Origin: JACMLD01 sp044227095
Lineage (GTDB): Bacteria; Bacteroidota; Bacteroidia; Chitinophagales; Chitinophagaceae
Reading direction: 5' to 3'
Assembly: GCA_044227095.1 (NCBI GenBank)
Contig: JBGAFV010000001.1
Location: 2,852,001-2,916,000 of the forward strand
Length of the DNA: 64,000 bases
Within the stretch, counting starts at the first letter, position 1. Each line of letters begins with the position of its first letter. Shown in pieces: positions 18,501 to 27,357 of this stretch. A model generated the notes under the pieces. The model worked only from the letters and a program-made list of their open reading frames with translations. It did no database searches and was not told the origin of the DNA. The position numbers and the translations under genes are program-made.

Positions 18501-18816
18501 GGCTGGTATAGCCAATGGCAGTAATAACCAGCGTGGCATTGGGTGTTGCCTGGATAGTAAAGTTTCCGTTTAGATCGGTTTGGGTTGCCGTCTTCGTACC
18601 CTTTACTGCCACGGTTACATTTTGCAAAGCAGTATCGCCTGATGTTATTCTTCCATGTACAGCCGTTGTTGCCTGGGCAAAAGCAAGCTGTGCACAAAGC
18701 ATTAAAGCAATGCTGGTAATTAATGTTTTTGTTTTTTGAAAATGCCCGGAGAAATGTTGGAGAAAATAAAAAGGAAAAGGGCTACCCTTGGGTAGTAGTT
18801 TAGTTCTGTTTGACAT
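15553..18816 (-). CDS. SusC/RagA-family TonB-linked outer-membrane transporter
   Basis: A 1087-residue TonB-dependent transporter. The frame opens at a TTG (18822), but ATG 18816 is the likely start; the n-region is long, and the hydrophobic signal core is at about 31-48 (LITSIALMLCAQLAFAQ). A carboxypeptidase-like regulatory domain follows (VHGRITSGDTALQNVTVAVKG), then the SusC signature VVVVGYGTQKKKDLTGAVSSI, the plug domain with GVGSLASGGNNPLYVVDGYP and DIASIDVLKDASASAIYGIRAANGVVIITTKKG, and a 22-strand barrel ending in an aromatic residue (FGLNVTF). It imports ligands delivered by its SusD partner using TonB/ExbBD energy. The divergent AraC gene 209 bp upstream could regulate it. No glycosidase is co-transcribed, so cleavage enzymes must be supplied by nearby units or elsewhere. 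Confidence 0.95.
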   Translation of the reverse strand: MSNRTKLLPKGSPFPFYFLQHFSGHFQKTKTLITSIALMLCAQLAFAQATTAVHGRITSGDTALQNVTVAVKGTKTATQTDLNGNFTIQATPNATLVITAIGYTSQEVKVNNRTNLSILLESSAKQLDQVVVVGYGTQKKKDLTGAVSSINAETIAKVPITSAEQALQGRAAGVQIINNDAAPGSNISVLIRGVGSLASGGNNPLYVVDGYPTTGGINNINPNDIASIDVLKDASASAIYGIRAANGVVIITTKKGTKNKMQVSVDAFLASQSQPKKYDLLNAQEFAKLSNEVEAADPTNTYIGLPIWHTPDQLHTVNWQDAVYRAGLTQNYSVGIRGGSDKIQAALSLGYYDQKGIVIGSFFKRYSLNLNLDYQATKWLKSSTSVKYSYQDANNPLGTGNLLNIATNPPTMDDGSKLTYQIKDANGNYGFYNPLKNVVSGFGNQVYSVETNQYQNTTNYILASSSLEATIYPGLRIKSNIGTNVSNYAGFYLQPEDNRASLQYPGTIVSPANYHQSMNKTFEWLWENTIAYDKTFGQHTINFVGGISAQKNTWTGMGGGGIPPNSVTRDLSLVSNLTLDQNTPGTNTGNGQNIYSLASTFARLTYQFADRYMLTATVRRDGSSKFAEGHKYGTFPSFAVGWRIKNESFLRTATWLHDLKLRGSYGEVGNEAPIGLFQYQPIYAGNYPSNINGGGLDNLGYPFNKIYQNGIAQIQPANPSLKWETDKQTDIGIDAAFLQGALTFTADWFNRDSKDFLLRLASPAQTGYNFITRNVGSMNNKGFELALNYNGKGNRDFHYSVGVTFTTIQNKLTSITSGTDFVTNFGGLGLNGFQDWGDFTRSYVGRPVGEFFGLKSLGIYQTKQQIDALNAKAPGGIYRPGTVALPGDRYFADITGDGLVNADDRTHLGSPQPKFFGGLNLDATYKAWDINLYFYGSYGNKILNYVESNLESLARRGGVGSENVSKEYYLNHWTPTNASNRFARAVGTGGDNSSLNNVPSDVWIENGSFLKLKNVSIGYTLPTSLLNKYGITKTRFYVSSQNLFTITKYKGLDPEIGIQGGNATQNGVDNGTYPSSRYFTFGLNVTF

Positions 18817-19024
18817 AAGCAATTGCTATTAAAGTTATAAGAACTAAATGTAGACCTTTAGATTGTGCGATATTAACATTATTCGATCCTATAATGATAT
18901 TTTTTTTGCAATCGGTAACATCTTTTGGATCCATTTTAAAATTTCGGAGGTGAAATTGCCTTTTAACGCTTCTTAATGTTTAATCATTAAAATTGGGGGG
19001 ATGTAGAGTAATTTATTATCCTTT

Positions 19025-19957
19025 TTAGCTGGCAGATTCCTGTTCTATATTGTAATAATAGTCGTTCAGAATTGTTAGTCCGGCCTGGTTGTTTTCTATG
19101 TATTCAAACTTGTATTGAAGCGGCCTTTTGCCAGTTATAATTTTGAACTGGTGATTGAAATGAGAAATATTGTTGTAGCCGCAATTGTAACTTATCTCTG
19201 CTACATTTTTTTCGTCTTCTACCAGCAGGCGGCAGGCATGGCCAATCCTTACTTCCATCAGGAATTCTATGTAAGTCTTTTTTGTTTTGCTTTTAAAATA
19301 CCTGCAAAACGACTGGCGTGTCATATTAAGCATGCCAGCAACTTTATCGATGGTTATTTTTTCATTGAAGTGAAGGAATGTGTATTCAAATATTGTTTTT
19401 ATGCGGTCTTTGTCTGTATCCGCAGGAGATTTGGTAAATCCATTAGAAGAAAGCGCTGTGTAATCTTTACTGTCTGCAATTTCTTCCAGTATTAAAAGAA
19501 GGTAGATTAATTTTTTTCCGGGGGTTGCAGTTAGCATATTTTGTATAAGCTCTGCCACACTAACTTTTGTTTTACCGGTAAGCTTAAGCCCGTTATTACA
19601 TTTCAGTAAAAGCTTTTTAATTGCCAGCGACTCTGGCAGGTTTAGCAACTGGTTGCCAAATATGTCGGGTAAAAATTTTATGCAGATAGACTCGCCTGCA
19701 GTTGAAGAACGCTTCATGGTATAGTTATACTCGTGCCTGAAACAATGCGGAAGGTTTGCGCCAAGCAGCACTACATCGCCTGCCTGGAAATGGCCAACAT
19801 GATCGCCAATGAGCCAGGTGCCGGAACTTCTTTTCATTAGCAGCAGTTCAATCTCCGGGTGGTAATGCCAGATGTTTACCAGGTTTTCACCTGTATCTTT
19901 TCTTATAAGGAAGGAATGTTGGGGGGTAGAAATGATTTGGCGAAGCACCGGTTTCAT
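19025..19957 (-). CDS. AraC-family transcriptional regulator (cupin sensor)
   Basis: A 310-residue regulator. The N-terminal ~100 residues have the cupin/AraC-binding pattern (NIWHYHPEIELLLMKRSSGTWLIGDHVGHFQAGDVVLLGANLPHCF). The C-terminal HTH_18 domain covers about 190-290: EKITIDKVAGMLNMTRQSFCRYFKSKTKKTYIEFL is the first helix-turn-helix and VAEISYNCGYNNISHFNHQFK the second, with the family signature GYNNISHFNHQFK. It is read on the same strand as susC, 208 bp upstream of it, and likely controls that unit in response to a sugar-derived inducer. A second AraC protein of the same subfamily is encoded next to the GH127 gene at 43.5 kb, so the two loci seem to have parallel regulators. Confidence 0.92.
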   Translation of the reverse strand: MKPVLRQIISTPQHSFLIRKDTGENLVNIWHYHPEIELLLMKRSSGTWLIGDHVGHFQAGDVVLLGANLPHCFRHEYNYTMKRSSTAGESICIKFLPDIFGNQLLNLPESLAIKKLLLKCNNGLKLTGKTKVSVAELIQNMLTATPGKKLIYLLLILEEIADSKDYTALSSNGFTKSPADTDKDRIKTIFEYTFLHFNEKITIDKVAGMLNMTRQSFCRYFKSKTKKTYIEFLMEVRIGHACRLLVEDEKNVAEISYNCGYNNISHFNHQFKIITGKRPLQYKFEYIENNQAGLTILNDYYYNIEQESAS

Positions 19958-20073
19958 AAAAATCTGATTAAAATATGGTAATATCGTACAAGTTTTAGCG
20001 AATATAGGGGTAATTCAATTACTTCATTTTTGTGCTCGTTTAAAAAGTGTTTAAAAAGTTGTGGTATTTTAAA

Positions 20074-21219
20074 TCACCTGTAATACCTTCCAATCAATGG
20101 GTTGTCTACAATCATTGTCTTTAGTAAATCGGGTTCAATAGCCCCCTGCTTGCTAAAAACAATTTTTCCTCCCGGCTCTACCAACAAAGTATAAGGTAAA
20201 GCCCCCTGCCACTTGGGATCTACTGCTTCAATCAGTTTGTATTTATCATCAACATTAAAAATATAGTTGGTAGCTGAAGCTTGTTGCTGTTGCAAAAACT
20301 GAAGTGCTTTATCTTTTTTTGCAGGATCATCTGCACTGATGCTGATGAATTCAAAATCGCGGTGGCGATACATTCTATTGATGGTGATAAATTCAGGAAA
20401 CTCAGTTACACATGGCCCGCACCAGGTAGCCCATACATTAATCAGCCTTAGTTTGCCAGAATTATTCTTTATAAGATTGCTGATGCCTTCTGCAGTAATG
20501 GTGTCAATTGTTACAGGTTCTTTTGCCCATGCAATTTTTGCTTTTGTAATCCAATCGCTTTTCTCTGCCCATTTAATAGAGCATCCAAAAACTTTTGTTG
20601 TAGCTACAGGAACATCCTTATTGTTTAGCAATGCATCAATTGCATTGCGTGTATCATTTGTGTTTGGTGTTTTGGATGGTTTCTCAACATCATCTATACG
20701 GCCACTGTAACGCAGCTTGCGTTCTTTATCAAAAATAAAAACATGTGGTGTTGCTACGGGCCCATACTTGCGTGATGTTTCTTCTGTTGTACCATCATAG
20801 AGATAAGGAAAATTGAATTTTTTTCTTGTTGCCCTTAGTTTCATTTCGTCAAATGTATCGCCCATATCTGTATAATCCAGTTCACTCAATGTAATAGAAG
20901 TAGGATCGTTTGGCATAATGGCTATTACGGAAACGCCTTTGTCTTTATAATCACTGGTGAGTTTGATGATGCGATCTTCATATGCCTGTGCAGTAGGACA
21001 ATGATTGCAGGTGAAAATGATTACCAGTATCCGCGAAGATTTAAAATTGGCAAGGCTGTAGTTTTTGCCATCTACACCTGGCAGTATAAAATCGGGTGCA
21101 GCAGATCCTATAGCAAGTGTAGGATGTTCATCTGTTACAGCACTGGTTTTACGAAAAGAAAACAATATAACCGCAACTACCAATAGCGTAAACAGGCAAA
21201 TAATATTGCGTTTGTTCAT
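20074..21219 (-). CDS. Double thioredoxin-fold redoxin (AhpC/TSA-like plus TlpA-like)
   Basis: ATG 21219 begins MNKRNIICLFTLLVVAVILFSF, an uncleaved-looking or Sec signal; a TTG nine bases upstream is less likely. The 381-residue protein holds two thioredoxin folds. The first (about 40-200) resembles AhpC/TSA redoxins: GSAAPDFILPGVDGKNYSL, then Cys71-Asn-His-Cys74 and a cis-Pro region GPVATPHVFIFD. The second (about 245-381) is TlpA/ResA-like with WATWCGPC (Cys267/Cys270) and GALPYTLLVEPGGKIV. It should be a membrane-anchored or periplasmic thiol-disulfide protein. Its substrate is unknown; two redox sites in one chain could relay electrons. It is divergent from the sulfatase and upstream of the AraC gene. 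Confidence 0.88.
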   Translation of the reverse strand: MNKRNIICLFTLLVVAVILFSFRKTSAVTDEHPTLAIGSAAPDFILPGVDGKNYSLANFKSSRILVIIFTCNHCPTAQAYEDRIIKLTSDYKDKGVSVIAIMPNDPTSITLSELDYTDMGDTFDEMKLRATRKKFNFPYLYDGTTEETSRKYGPVATPHVFIFDKERKLRYSGRIDDVEKPSKTPNTNDTRNAIDALLNNKDVPVATTKVFGCSIKWAEKSDWITKAKIAWAKEPVTIDTITAEGISNLIKNNSGKLRLINVWATWCGPCVTEFPEFITINRMYRHRDFEFISISADDPAKKDKALQFLQQQQASATNYIFNVDDKYKLIEAVDPKWQGALPYTLLVEPGGKIVFSKQGAIEPDLLKTMIVDNPLIGRYYR

Positions 21220-21293
21220 ATAGCACAAGTATTTTAGGAAAAGTTACAAAATTAACTCTACGCTATGTTATAGTATTGCGTTATAAAAATTGA

Positions 21294-21335
21294 TACATCA
21301 AAGTTGATGCAATTAAGTAATACTATTTTGATGTA
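21294..21335. promoter_or_regulatory. Cluster of TACATCAA/TTGATGTA half-sites between redoxin and sulfatase
   Basis: The divergent 183-bp gap contains TACATCAA at 21294-21301, TTGATGCA at 21304-21311 (inverted, one mismatch) and TTGATGTA at 21328-21335. Such paired 8-bp sites are typical of operators for a dimeric regulator. Candidate regulator and function are inference. Confidence 0.35.
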
Positions 21336-21402
21336 AAATGATTGTAAATTAACCAGCCATGTTTAAATTGTATGATTATAGTTATAACGAATACATACAC
21401 AC

Positions 21403-22968
21403 ATGAAGTCATTGTCGGCGGTTGCCATGCAAACCATAAAAAAATTCCTTTGTTTATTTCTTTTAGCAATGCCTGTTTTAGCTGCCTTTGCACAACAGCA
21501 TAAAAAATCGCCCAATATACTTTTTATCTTTTCTGATGATCATGCTTATCAAACCATAGGGGCATATGGCAGCAAGTTAATGCCCACGCCCAATATAGAC
21601 CGCATTGCAAAAGAAGGCGCAGTGTTTAAAAATGTGTTTGTTACTAACTCATTGTGTGCCCCTTGCCGTGCCACTTTGCTTACTGGTAAATACAGCCATA
21701 TAAACGGACTGATGATTAATAATATCTCCAACCCGTTTAATGTAAAGCAACAATTGTTCACACGCATATTGCAGCAACATAATTATCAAACCGCATGGAT
21801 TGGTAAATGGCATTTGCAAACGCTGCCAGATGGATTTGATTTCTGGAAAGTGTTACCTGGCCAGGGCCGTTATTACAATCCGCAGTTTATTGGCATGAAC
21901 AACGATACAACTGCAGCGCAGGGTTATGTTACAGATGTTATTTCAGGTTTTGCTGAAGATTGGCTTACCAACCGCGATACCAGCAAACCATTTTGCCTCG
22001 TGGTAGGAGAAAAAGCTACCCACCGGGAATGGCTACCCGATATTCAGGACCTTGGTGCATTTGATGATAAAACATTTCCTATGCCTGTAAATTTTTACGA
22101 TAAATATGAAAACAGGCTGGCTGCGCAAAACCAGGACATGACAGTTGATAAAACAATGCGGTTGAAAGAAGATTTAAAAGTACATGCAGATTACAGCAGT
22201 GGCGCCTACGGAGATTTTACACCAGAACAAAAAGAAAAGTTTTATAATTATTATGAAAACAAAGTGAGTAAAGATTTTGATGCGCATCATTATACCGGCG
22301 ACGCATTGGTAAAATGGAAGTTTCAGCGCTATATGAAAGACTATCTTGCTACTGCAAGATCACTCGACAGAAATATAGGTAGATTGCTCAATTACCTCGA
22401 CAAACATCATTTGTCTGATAATACCATTGTTATTTATGCGTCTGATCAGGGATTTTACATGGGCGAACATGGATGGTTTGATAAAAGATTTATGTACGAA
22501 GAATCTGTACGAACGCCAATGGTTATGCGCTATCCCGGCAAGCTGCAGCCCGGTACAGTTATTAATGATTTTATTGTAAACATAGATTTTGCCCCAACAC
22601 TTTTGCAGGCAGCAGGTGTAAATGTTCCAGAAGATATGCAGGGAAAATCTTTTCTTCCTTTATTGCAAAAAAATAAAAATAATGCAGGTTGGAGAAAAGC
22701 GGTGTACTATCATTATTACGAATACCCGGAACCACACCATGTAGCGCCGCATTTTGGTATACGCACACAACGGTATAAGCTTATTCGTTTTTATGGTCCT
22801 GCAGATTATTGGGAGTTGTACGATATGCAGGCAGACCCGCATGAAATGAAAAATATTTACCCGGTAAAAACCAATGATAAAATTATTGCAGGATTAAAGA
22901 GGCAACTGGAAGATCTAATCAGCCAATATAAAGACGATGAAGCAATGGCGATATTGAAGAAGGGGTAG
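21403..22968 (+). CDS. Secreted type I sulfatase (arylsulfatase family)
   Basis: A 521-residue alkaline-phosphatase-superfamily sulfatase. A signal peptide ends near residue 30 (AAFAQQ). The metal site begins with SDDHAYQTIGAYG (Asp45/Asp46), and the formylglycine signature is CAPCRATLLTGKYSH with Cys85 as the residue converted by the sulfatase-maturing enzyme (CxPxR form). Further family blocks are WIGKWHLQ, IVIYASDQGFYMGEHGWFDKRFMYEES and MVMRYPG, plus a C-terminal DUF4976-like region ending with WELYDMQADPHEMKNI. It hydrolyses sulfate esters in the periplasm. It precedes the GH95 fucosidase by 186 bp, so the pair would suit sulfated fucose-containing glycans such as fucoidan or host mucin; this is inference. 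The start at 21403 is uncertain by eight codons (Met9 at 21427 is possible). Confidence 0.93.
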   Translation: MKSLSAVAMQTIKKFLCLFLLAMPVLAAFAQQHKKSPNILFIFSDDHAYQTIGAYGSKLMPTPNIDRIAKEGAVFKNVFVTNSLCAPCRATLLTGKYSHINGLMINNISNPFNVKQQLFTRILQQHNYQTAWIGKWHLQTLPDGFDFWKVLPGQGRYYNPQFIGMNNDTTAAQGYVTDVISGFAEDWLTNRDTSKPFCLVVGEKATHREWLPDIQDLGAFDDKTFPMPVNFYDKYENRLAAQNQDMTVDKTMRLKEDLKVHADYSSGAYGDFTPEQKEKFYNYYENKVSKDFDAHHYTGDALVKWKFQRYMKDYLATARSLDRNIGRLLNYLDKHHLSDNTIVIYASDQGFYMGEHGWFDKRFMYEESVRTPMVMRYPGKLQPGTVINDFIVNIDFAPTLLQAAGVNVPEDMQGKSFLPLLQKNKNNAGWRKAVYYHYYEYPEPHHVAPHFGIRTQRYKLIRFYGPADYWELYDMQADPHEMKNIYPVKTNDKIIAGLKRQLEDLISQYKDDEAMAILKKG

Positions 22969-23154
22969 TGATTTATGATTTTGGGATTTGGTGATTTTGC
23001 GATGTATGGCACGATGATAGCGAATCAAATAATTATTGGTTTGATAAAAACTGTCAAATTGTTTGAGGCTTCTTATCATAGCGGGGATTAGCTCCCATCC
23101 TTTGGAGTGTTTGGGGGGAGGTCCAACTTTTAAATTAATTTATAATTCATAAAC

Positions 23155-25626
23155 ATGGTTAGTAAAAATTGTATAGCTGGTATTTTCTTTTGTTTAATGA
23201 TTGCTACTGCATCTGCGCAACAAACAAATAAGCTCTGGTATAAGAAACCGGCAAAGGTTTGGACAGAAGCATTGCCAGTTGGTAATGGGCGTCTCGGCGC
23301 TATGGTTTTTGGCGGCGTACAGGGCGAGTTGCTGCAATTGAATGAAGGCAGTTTATGGACAGGTGGCCCTGTTCGTACCAATGTAAACCCTGGCGCATAC
23401 GAGAACCTGCAGATTGTACGTGAGGCATTATTGAAAGAAGAAGACTACGCAAAAGCATATGAGTACACAAAAAAGATGCAGGGATATTATTCTGAATCCT
23501 TTTTACCAATGGCGGATCTGTTTATCAAGCAACAGTTTGCTGATACTACTGTAACAGAGTACTACCGGGATTTGGATATTAATGATGCTATTGCCACTAC
23601 ACGTTTTACAATTGGCGGAGTGAAATTTACAAGGCAGGTACTTAGCTCTGCACCAGACCAGGTTATTATTGTACGGCTTACGGCAAGCAAACCCGGCCAG
23701 CTTAATTTTACAACCGGCATCAGCGGTTTATTGGCGTATAAAAAATCGGTTATTGGTAATAGTGAGCTGGTGGCAAAAGGCAAAGCTCCTTCTCATGTAG
23801 AACCGAGTTATGTAAGAAGCGATAACCCAATCATACAGGACGATACAGCAGGCTGCCGGGGCATGCGTTTTCAAATGTTGTTAAAAGCAATAAATTCCGG
23901 CGGAACGGTAATTGCCGATACCAGCGGTCTTACTATTAAGAATGCAACAGAAGTTTTATTGTTTATTTCTGCTGCAACAAGTTTTAATGGTTTTGATAAA
24001 TGTCCAGATAGCCAGGGAAAAGATGAAAACAAAATAGCAACGCAAAACCTTGCTGCTGCCATTACAAAAAAATGGCCCGTGCTATTAAACAATCACCTTG
24101 CAGATTATCATAAATATTTTGACAGGGTTTCATTTTCGCTGGCTACTCCTGCAGACAATAGCAATGCAAGCCTTCCTACAGATGAAAGGTTGTTGCATTA
24201 TACAGAAGGTGCCATTGATCCTTCGTTTGAAACAATGTATTTCCAGTACGGACGCTATTTGCTTATCTCAAGTTCAAGACCGGGTGGTGCGCCTGCAAAC
24301 CTGCAGGGAATTTGGAACAAAGAAATGCGGCCACCATGGAGTTCTAACTATACTACTAACATTAATGTGCAAATGAATTACTGGCCCGCAGAAGTAGTCA
24401 ACCTTTCTGAAATGCATTTGCCCATGATGGAATTTATAAAAGGCGCAGCGGTTACCGGTGCTGTTACTGCCCGTGAATTTTATCATGCACATGGCTGGGC
24501 TGTTCATCATAACAGTGATATATGGGCGCTTTCAAACCCTGTTGGTGATTTGGGCAAAGGAGATCCTACATGGGCCAACTGGACAATGGGCTCGCCCTGG
24601 CTATCTCAGCATTTGTGGACACACTACGCTTTTACAAAAGACAAGGATTTTTTACGCCAAACTGCTTATCCGCTTATGAAAGGCGCTGCAGAATTTTGTT
24701 TGGATTGGCTGGTGCAGGATGATAATGGCTACCTCGTAACTGCGCCATCCGTTTCTCCAGAAAATGTTTTCTTTGATGACAAAGGAAAAAAAGGAAGTGT
24801 GTCTATTGCTACTACAATGGATATGGAAATTATTTGGGATCTCTTTACAAATATTATTGAAGCTTCAAAAGAATTGGGTGAAGATGCTGGCTATCGGGAT
24901 ATGATTGCTGCAAAAAGAGATAAACTTTTTCCATTGCACATTGGCAAAAAAGGAAATTTGCAGGAATGGTATAAAGACTGGGAAGATCCGGATCCGCATC
25001 ACCGTCATGTATCACATTTGTTTGGTTTATATCCCGGAAGAGAAATATCTCCTGTAACAACACCAGAATTTGCTGCTGCTGCAAAGAAGACATTAGAGTT
25101 GCGTGGCGATGCAGGTACGGGATGGAGCCTTGCATGGAAGATAAATTTCTGGGCAAGATTGCTGGATGGAGATCATGCTTATACTATGATAAGGACTTTA
25201 TTACACCTTACCGGGCAAATTGGCACCAATTATTCTAATGGTGGTGGTTCTTATGTAAACCTTTTTGATGCGCATCCGCCATTTCAGATTGATGGCAACT
25301 TTGGTAGTATAGCTGGTATGTCTGAAATGTTATTGCAAAGTCATAATGGAGAAATTGCATTGCTGCCATCTATGCCCGCTGCATGGAAAGAAGGCAATGT
25401 AAAAGGATTGAAAGCAAGAGGAAATTTTGAAGTAGCTATTGATTGGAAAAACAATGCGCTTCTTCATGCACAAATAATTTCCAATGCAGGCGGTACATGT
25501 ATTGTAAGAACTGCTGCTCCTGTAAAGATTGATGGCATAGCTGCAAAATCTGTTGCTGATGATCACGGTTATACCATTACATTTAACAGCGAAAAGGGTA
25601 AGAAATACCAGCTATCAGCTTTGTAA
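23155..25626 (+). CDS. Glycoside hydrolase family 95 (alpha-L-fucosidase / alpha-L-galactosidase type)
   Basis: An 823-residue secreted enzyme with a signal peptide (IATASA before Q22). The N-terminal beta-sandwich has LWYKKPAKVWTEALPVGNGRLGAMVFGG, the family hallmark. The (alpha/alpha)6 barrel shows TTNINVQMNYWP with Asn402/Asn404, PSVSPENVFF with Glu536, and FQIDGNFG with Asp713, matching in order and spacing the catalytic Asn/Asn/Glu/Asp set known from Bifidobacterium AfcA. The mechanism is inverting. GH95 enzymes remove alpha-1,2-linked L-fucose or related L-galactose residues; which one is not decidable here. The SMP-30 gene starts 27 bp later, so they are co-transcribed. Confidence 0.96.
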   Translation: MVSKNCIAGIFFCLMIATASAQQTNKLWYKKPAKVWTEALPVGNGRLGAMVFGGVQGELLQLNEGSLWTGGPVRTNVNPGAYENLQIVREALLKEEDYAKAYEYTKKMQGYYSESFLPMADLFIKQQFADTTVTEYYRDLDINDAIATTRFTIGGVKFTRQVLSSAPDQVIIVRLTASKPGQLNFTTGISGLLAYKKSVIGNSELVAKGKAPSHVEPSYVRSDNPIIQDDTAGCRGMRFQMLLKAINSGGTVIADTSGLTIKNATEVLLFISAATSFNGFDKCPDSQGKDENKIATQNLAAAITKKWPVLLNNHLADYHKYFDRVSFSLATPADNSNASLPTDERLLHYTEGAIDPSFETMYFQYGRYLLISSSRPGGAPANLQGIWNKEMRPPWSSNYTTNINVQMNYWPAEVVNLSEMHLPMMEFIKGAAVTGAVTAREFYHAHGWAVHHNSDIWALSNPVGDLGKGDPTWANWTMGSPWLSQHLWTHYAFTKDKDFLRQTAYPLMKGAAEFCLDWLVQDDNGYLVTAPSVSPENVFFDDKGKKGSVSIATTMDMEIIWDLFTNIIEASKELGEDAGYRDMIAAKRDKLFPLHIGKKGNLQEWYKDWEDPDPHHRHVSHLFGLYPGREISPVTTPEFAAAAKKTLELRGDAGTGWSLAWKINFWARLLDGDHAYTMIRTLLHLTGQIGTNYSNGGGSYVNLFDAHPPFQIDGNFGSIAGMSEMLLQSHNGEIALLPSMPAAWKEGNVKGLKARGNFEVAIDWKNNALLHAQIISNAGGTCIVRTAAPVKIDGIAAKSVADDHGYTITFNSEKGKKYQLSAL

Positions 25627-25653
25627 ATAATCTGCTTTATAAACAATTGTACA

Positions 25654-26574
25654 ATGGCAAATAAAATAAGAACTGTATTTTTTCTTGGTGTGCTATTAAC
25701 CGCAAATATTTTTTGCAAGCATAGCACCGGGCAGACAGCTGCGCCAATAGAACCTGTAAAACCGGGAGCTGTGTTAGTACAGGTTTCCAAACAGTTTATT
25801 TTTACCGAAGGGCCTGCAGTTGATAAAAACGGAAATATTTTTTTTACTGATCAACCCAACGATAAAATTTGGGAGTATGATGTGGATGGAAAGCTGACAT
25901 TGTTTATGGATAAAACAAACCGATCAAACGGAATGTATTTTAACAGCGATGGTTTGCTGATTGCCTGTGCCGATGAAAAAAATCAACTGGTTTCTATTGA
26001 CGCTAATAAAAAAATAACACCGGTTATAAATGATTACAACGGCCATGTGCTAAACGGCCCTAATGATGTATGGATTGAAAGAACAAGTGGGGGACTCTAT
26101 TTTACTGATCCTTATTATCAGCGGGATTACTGGACAAGACAAAAACCTGATCTTGATAAACAATCTGTTTACTTTCTTGCAAAAGGAAAAACAACTGCCG
26201 TAATAGTTGACAGTACTTTGCAACAACCCAATGGCATAGTTGGTACGCCAGACGGAAAATACCTTTACGTTGCAGATATACGTGCCAATAAAACGTACAG
26301 GTATGATATTAATAAAGACGGCAGTCTTTCTAACCGTATGTTGTTTGCGCCGCTCGGTTCAGATGGAATGACAATAGACGAGAAAGGTAATTTTTATCTT
26401 ACCGGCAAAGGAGTAACCATTTTTAATTCTTCAGGTGTGCAAATTGAAAACATTCCTGTTCCTTCTAATTGGGTGGGTAATATTTGTTTTGGCGGAAGAG
26501 ACCGGATGACGTTATTTATTACCGCATCAGAATCAATTTATACTTTGCAAATGCAGGTTCGGGGAGTGGAGTAG
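25654..26574 (+). CDS. Secreted SMP-30/gluconolactonase-family protein
   Basis: A 306-residue protein with a signal peptide (residues 1-25). The six-bladed SMP-30 propeller is recognisable from FTEGPAVDKNGNIFFTD, RSNGMYFNSDGLLIACAD, NGPNDVWIERTSGGLYFTDPYY, QQPNGIVGTPDGKYLYVAD and SDGMTIDEKGNFYLTGKGV. Conserved Glu (FTEGP), Asn (GPND and QPNG) and Asp (SDGM) are the metal ligands of the family. Members hydrolyse sugar lactones to aldonic acids, or are silent. It lies 27 bp after the GH95 gene, so it may act on the lactone of the released deoxysugar or on a periplasmic lactone; this is inference. It resembles the C-terminal half of the fusion protein encoded two genes further on. Confidence 0.93.
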   Translation: MANKIRTVFFLGVLLTANIFCKHSTGQTAAPIEPVKPGAVLVQVSKQFIFTEGPAVDKNGNIFFTDQPNDKIWEYDVDGKLTLFMDKTNRSNGMYFNSDGLLIACADEKNQLVSIDANKKITPVINDYNGHVLNGPNDVWIERTSGGLYFTDPYYQRDYWTRQKPDLDKQSVYFLAKGKTTAVIVDSTLQQPNGIVGTPDGKYLYVADIRANKTYRYDINKDGSLSNRMLFAPLGSDGMTIDEKGNFYLTGKGVTIFNSSGVQIENIPVPSNWVGNICFGGRDRMTLFITASESIYTLQMQVRGVE

Positions 26575-27357
26575 TTTTTTTAGCCTGTAGTTGTTATTTC
26601 ATAGTCTTTAGTCAGGAACTGCAAGTTCGGGAGTTCAGTAGTTCATAGTTTTTAATGCGGAGAGGATGAGTTGACACATGCATGCATTAGGCGCAAAGTT
26701 TAATGCTGTACTAAGTCTCTGACTTCGTACTATTATGTTCTTCCCGAACGCTGTTCGATATAAAATTATATTTGGCTAAAGCCAATTTTGAGTTGTTATA
26801 TGTCCCAGCGCTAAAGCACTGGGTTAAAAGATTATCGATGCTATACGAAGTATCTGACTTAGTGTTATTATTTTCTTATCGAGCTCTGTTTGAATATGAA
26901 ATTATATTTGGCTAAAGCGCTTGGTTAAAAAATTAGCGATGCGAATTGTATCAACCAAGCCTGAAAGGCTTGATTAATAATAACCCCAAGTGTAACTCGG
27001 GGTGCTGCGATAACAAATCGTTCAACCCTGAAGGGGTTGAATTGAATACAAAATGGTTAATCAACCCCTTTAGGGTTGAAATAATATCAATCCTGATAGC
27101 CACAGGTTTCACCTGCGGCTATTATAAGTTTATCCCTTCAGGATAATGAATTTGCAAAGCGTGTTGCTGTACGAAGTTTCTGACTTGTACTATTATGTTG
27201 TTCCATCCTTTGTTCGGATGATAGTAAGCCGTTGCCAAATGTTCTATTGTACAAGTGTGCGACGCCCATCCTGTAGCCCAATGATATAATGCCTGGTCCA
27301 TAAATCATTTTCAATTGAACCTGTTTTTCAGCTTATGTTTGCCAAATAAACTTGCGT
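26575..27357. repeat. Non-coding palindrome cluster with three copies of a ~40-bp element
   Basis: A 783-bp gap without a credible gene. It holds many short hairpins in a row: CAAGCC-TGAAA-GGCTTG (26956-26972), ACCCC...GGGGT (26982-27003), TTCAACCC...GGGTTGAA types at 27021-27041 and 27061-27079, TAGCCACAGG...CCTGCGGCTA (27097-27121) and TATCC-CTTCA-GGATA (27131-27145). Around them sits a ~40-bp element containing GAAGTNTCTGACTT at 26705-26744, 26840-26879 and 27166-27204. The style matches the first repeat array. Its start also shares a 30-bp stretch with 57042 (AGTTCGGGAGTTCA). A 67-codon frame here consists entirely of repeat sequence and is not called. Confidence 0.8.

Noticed and set aside
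26946..27146. 67-codon plus-strand frame
   Set aside because: It consists of the palindromic repeat cluster; the protein would have no conserved character.
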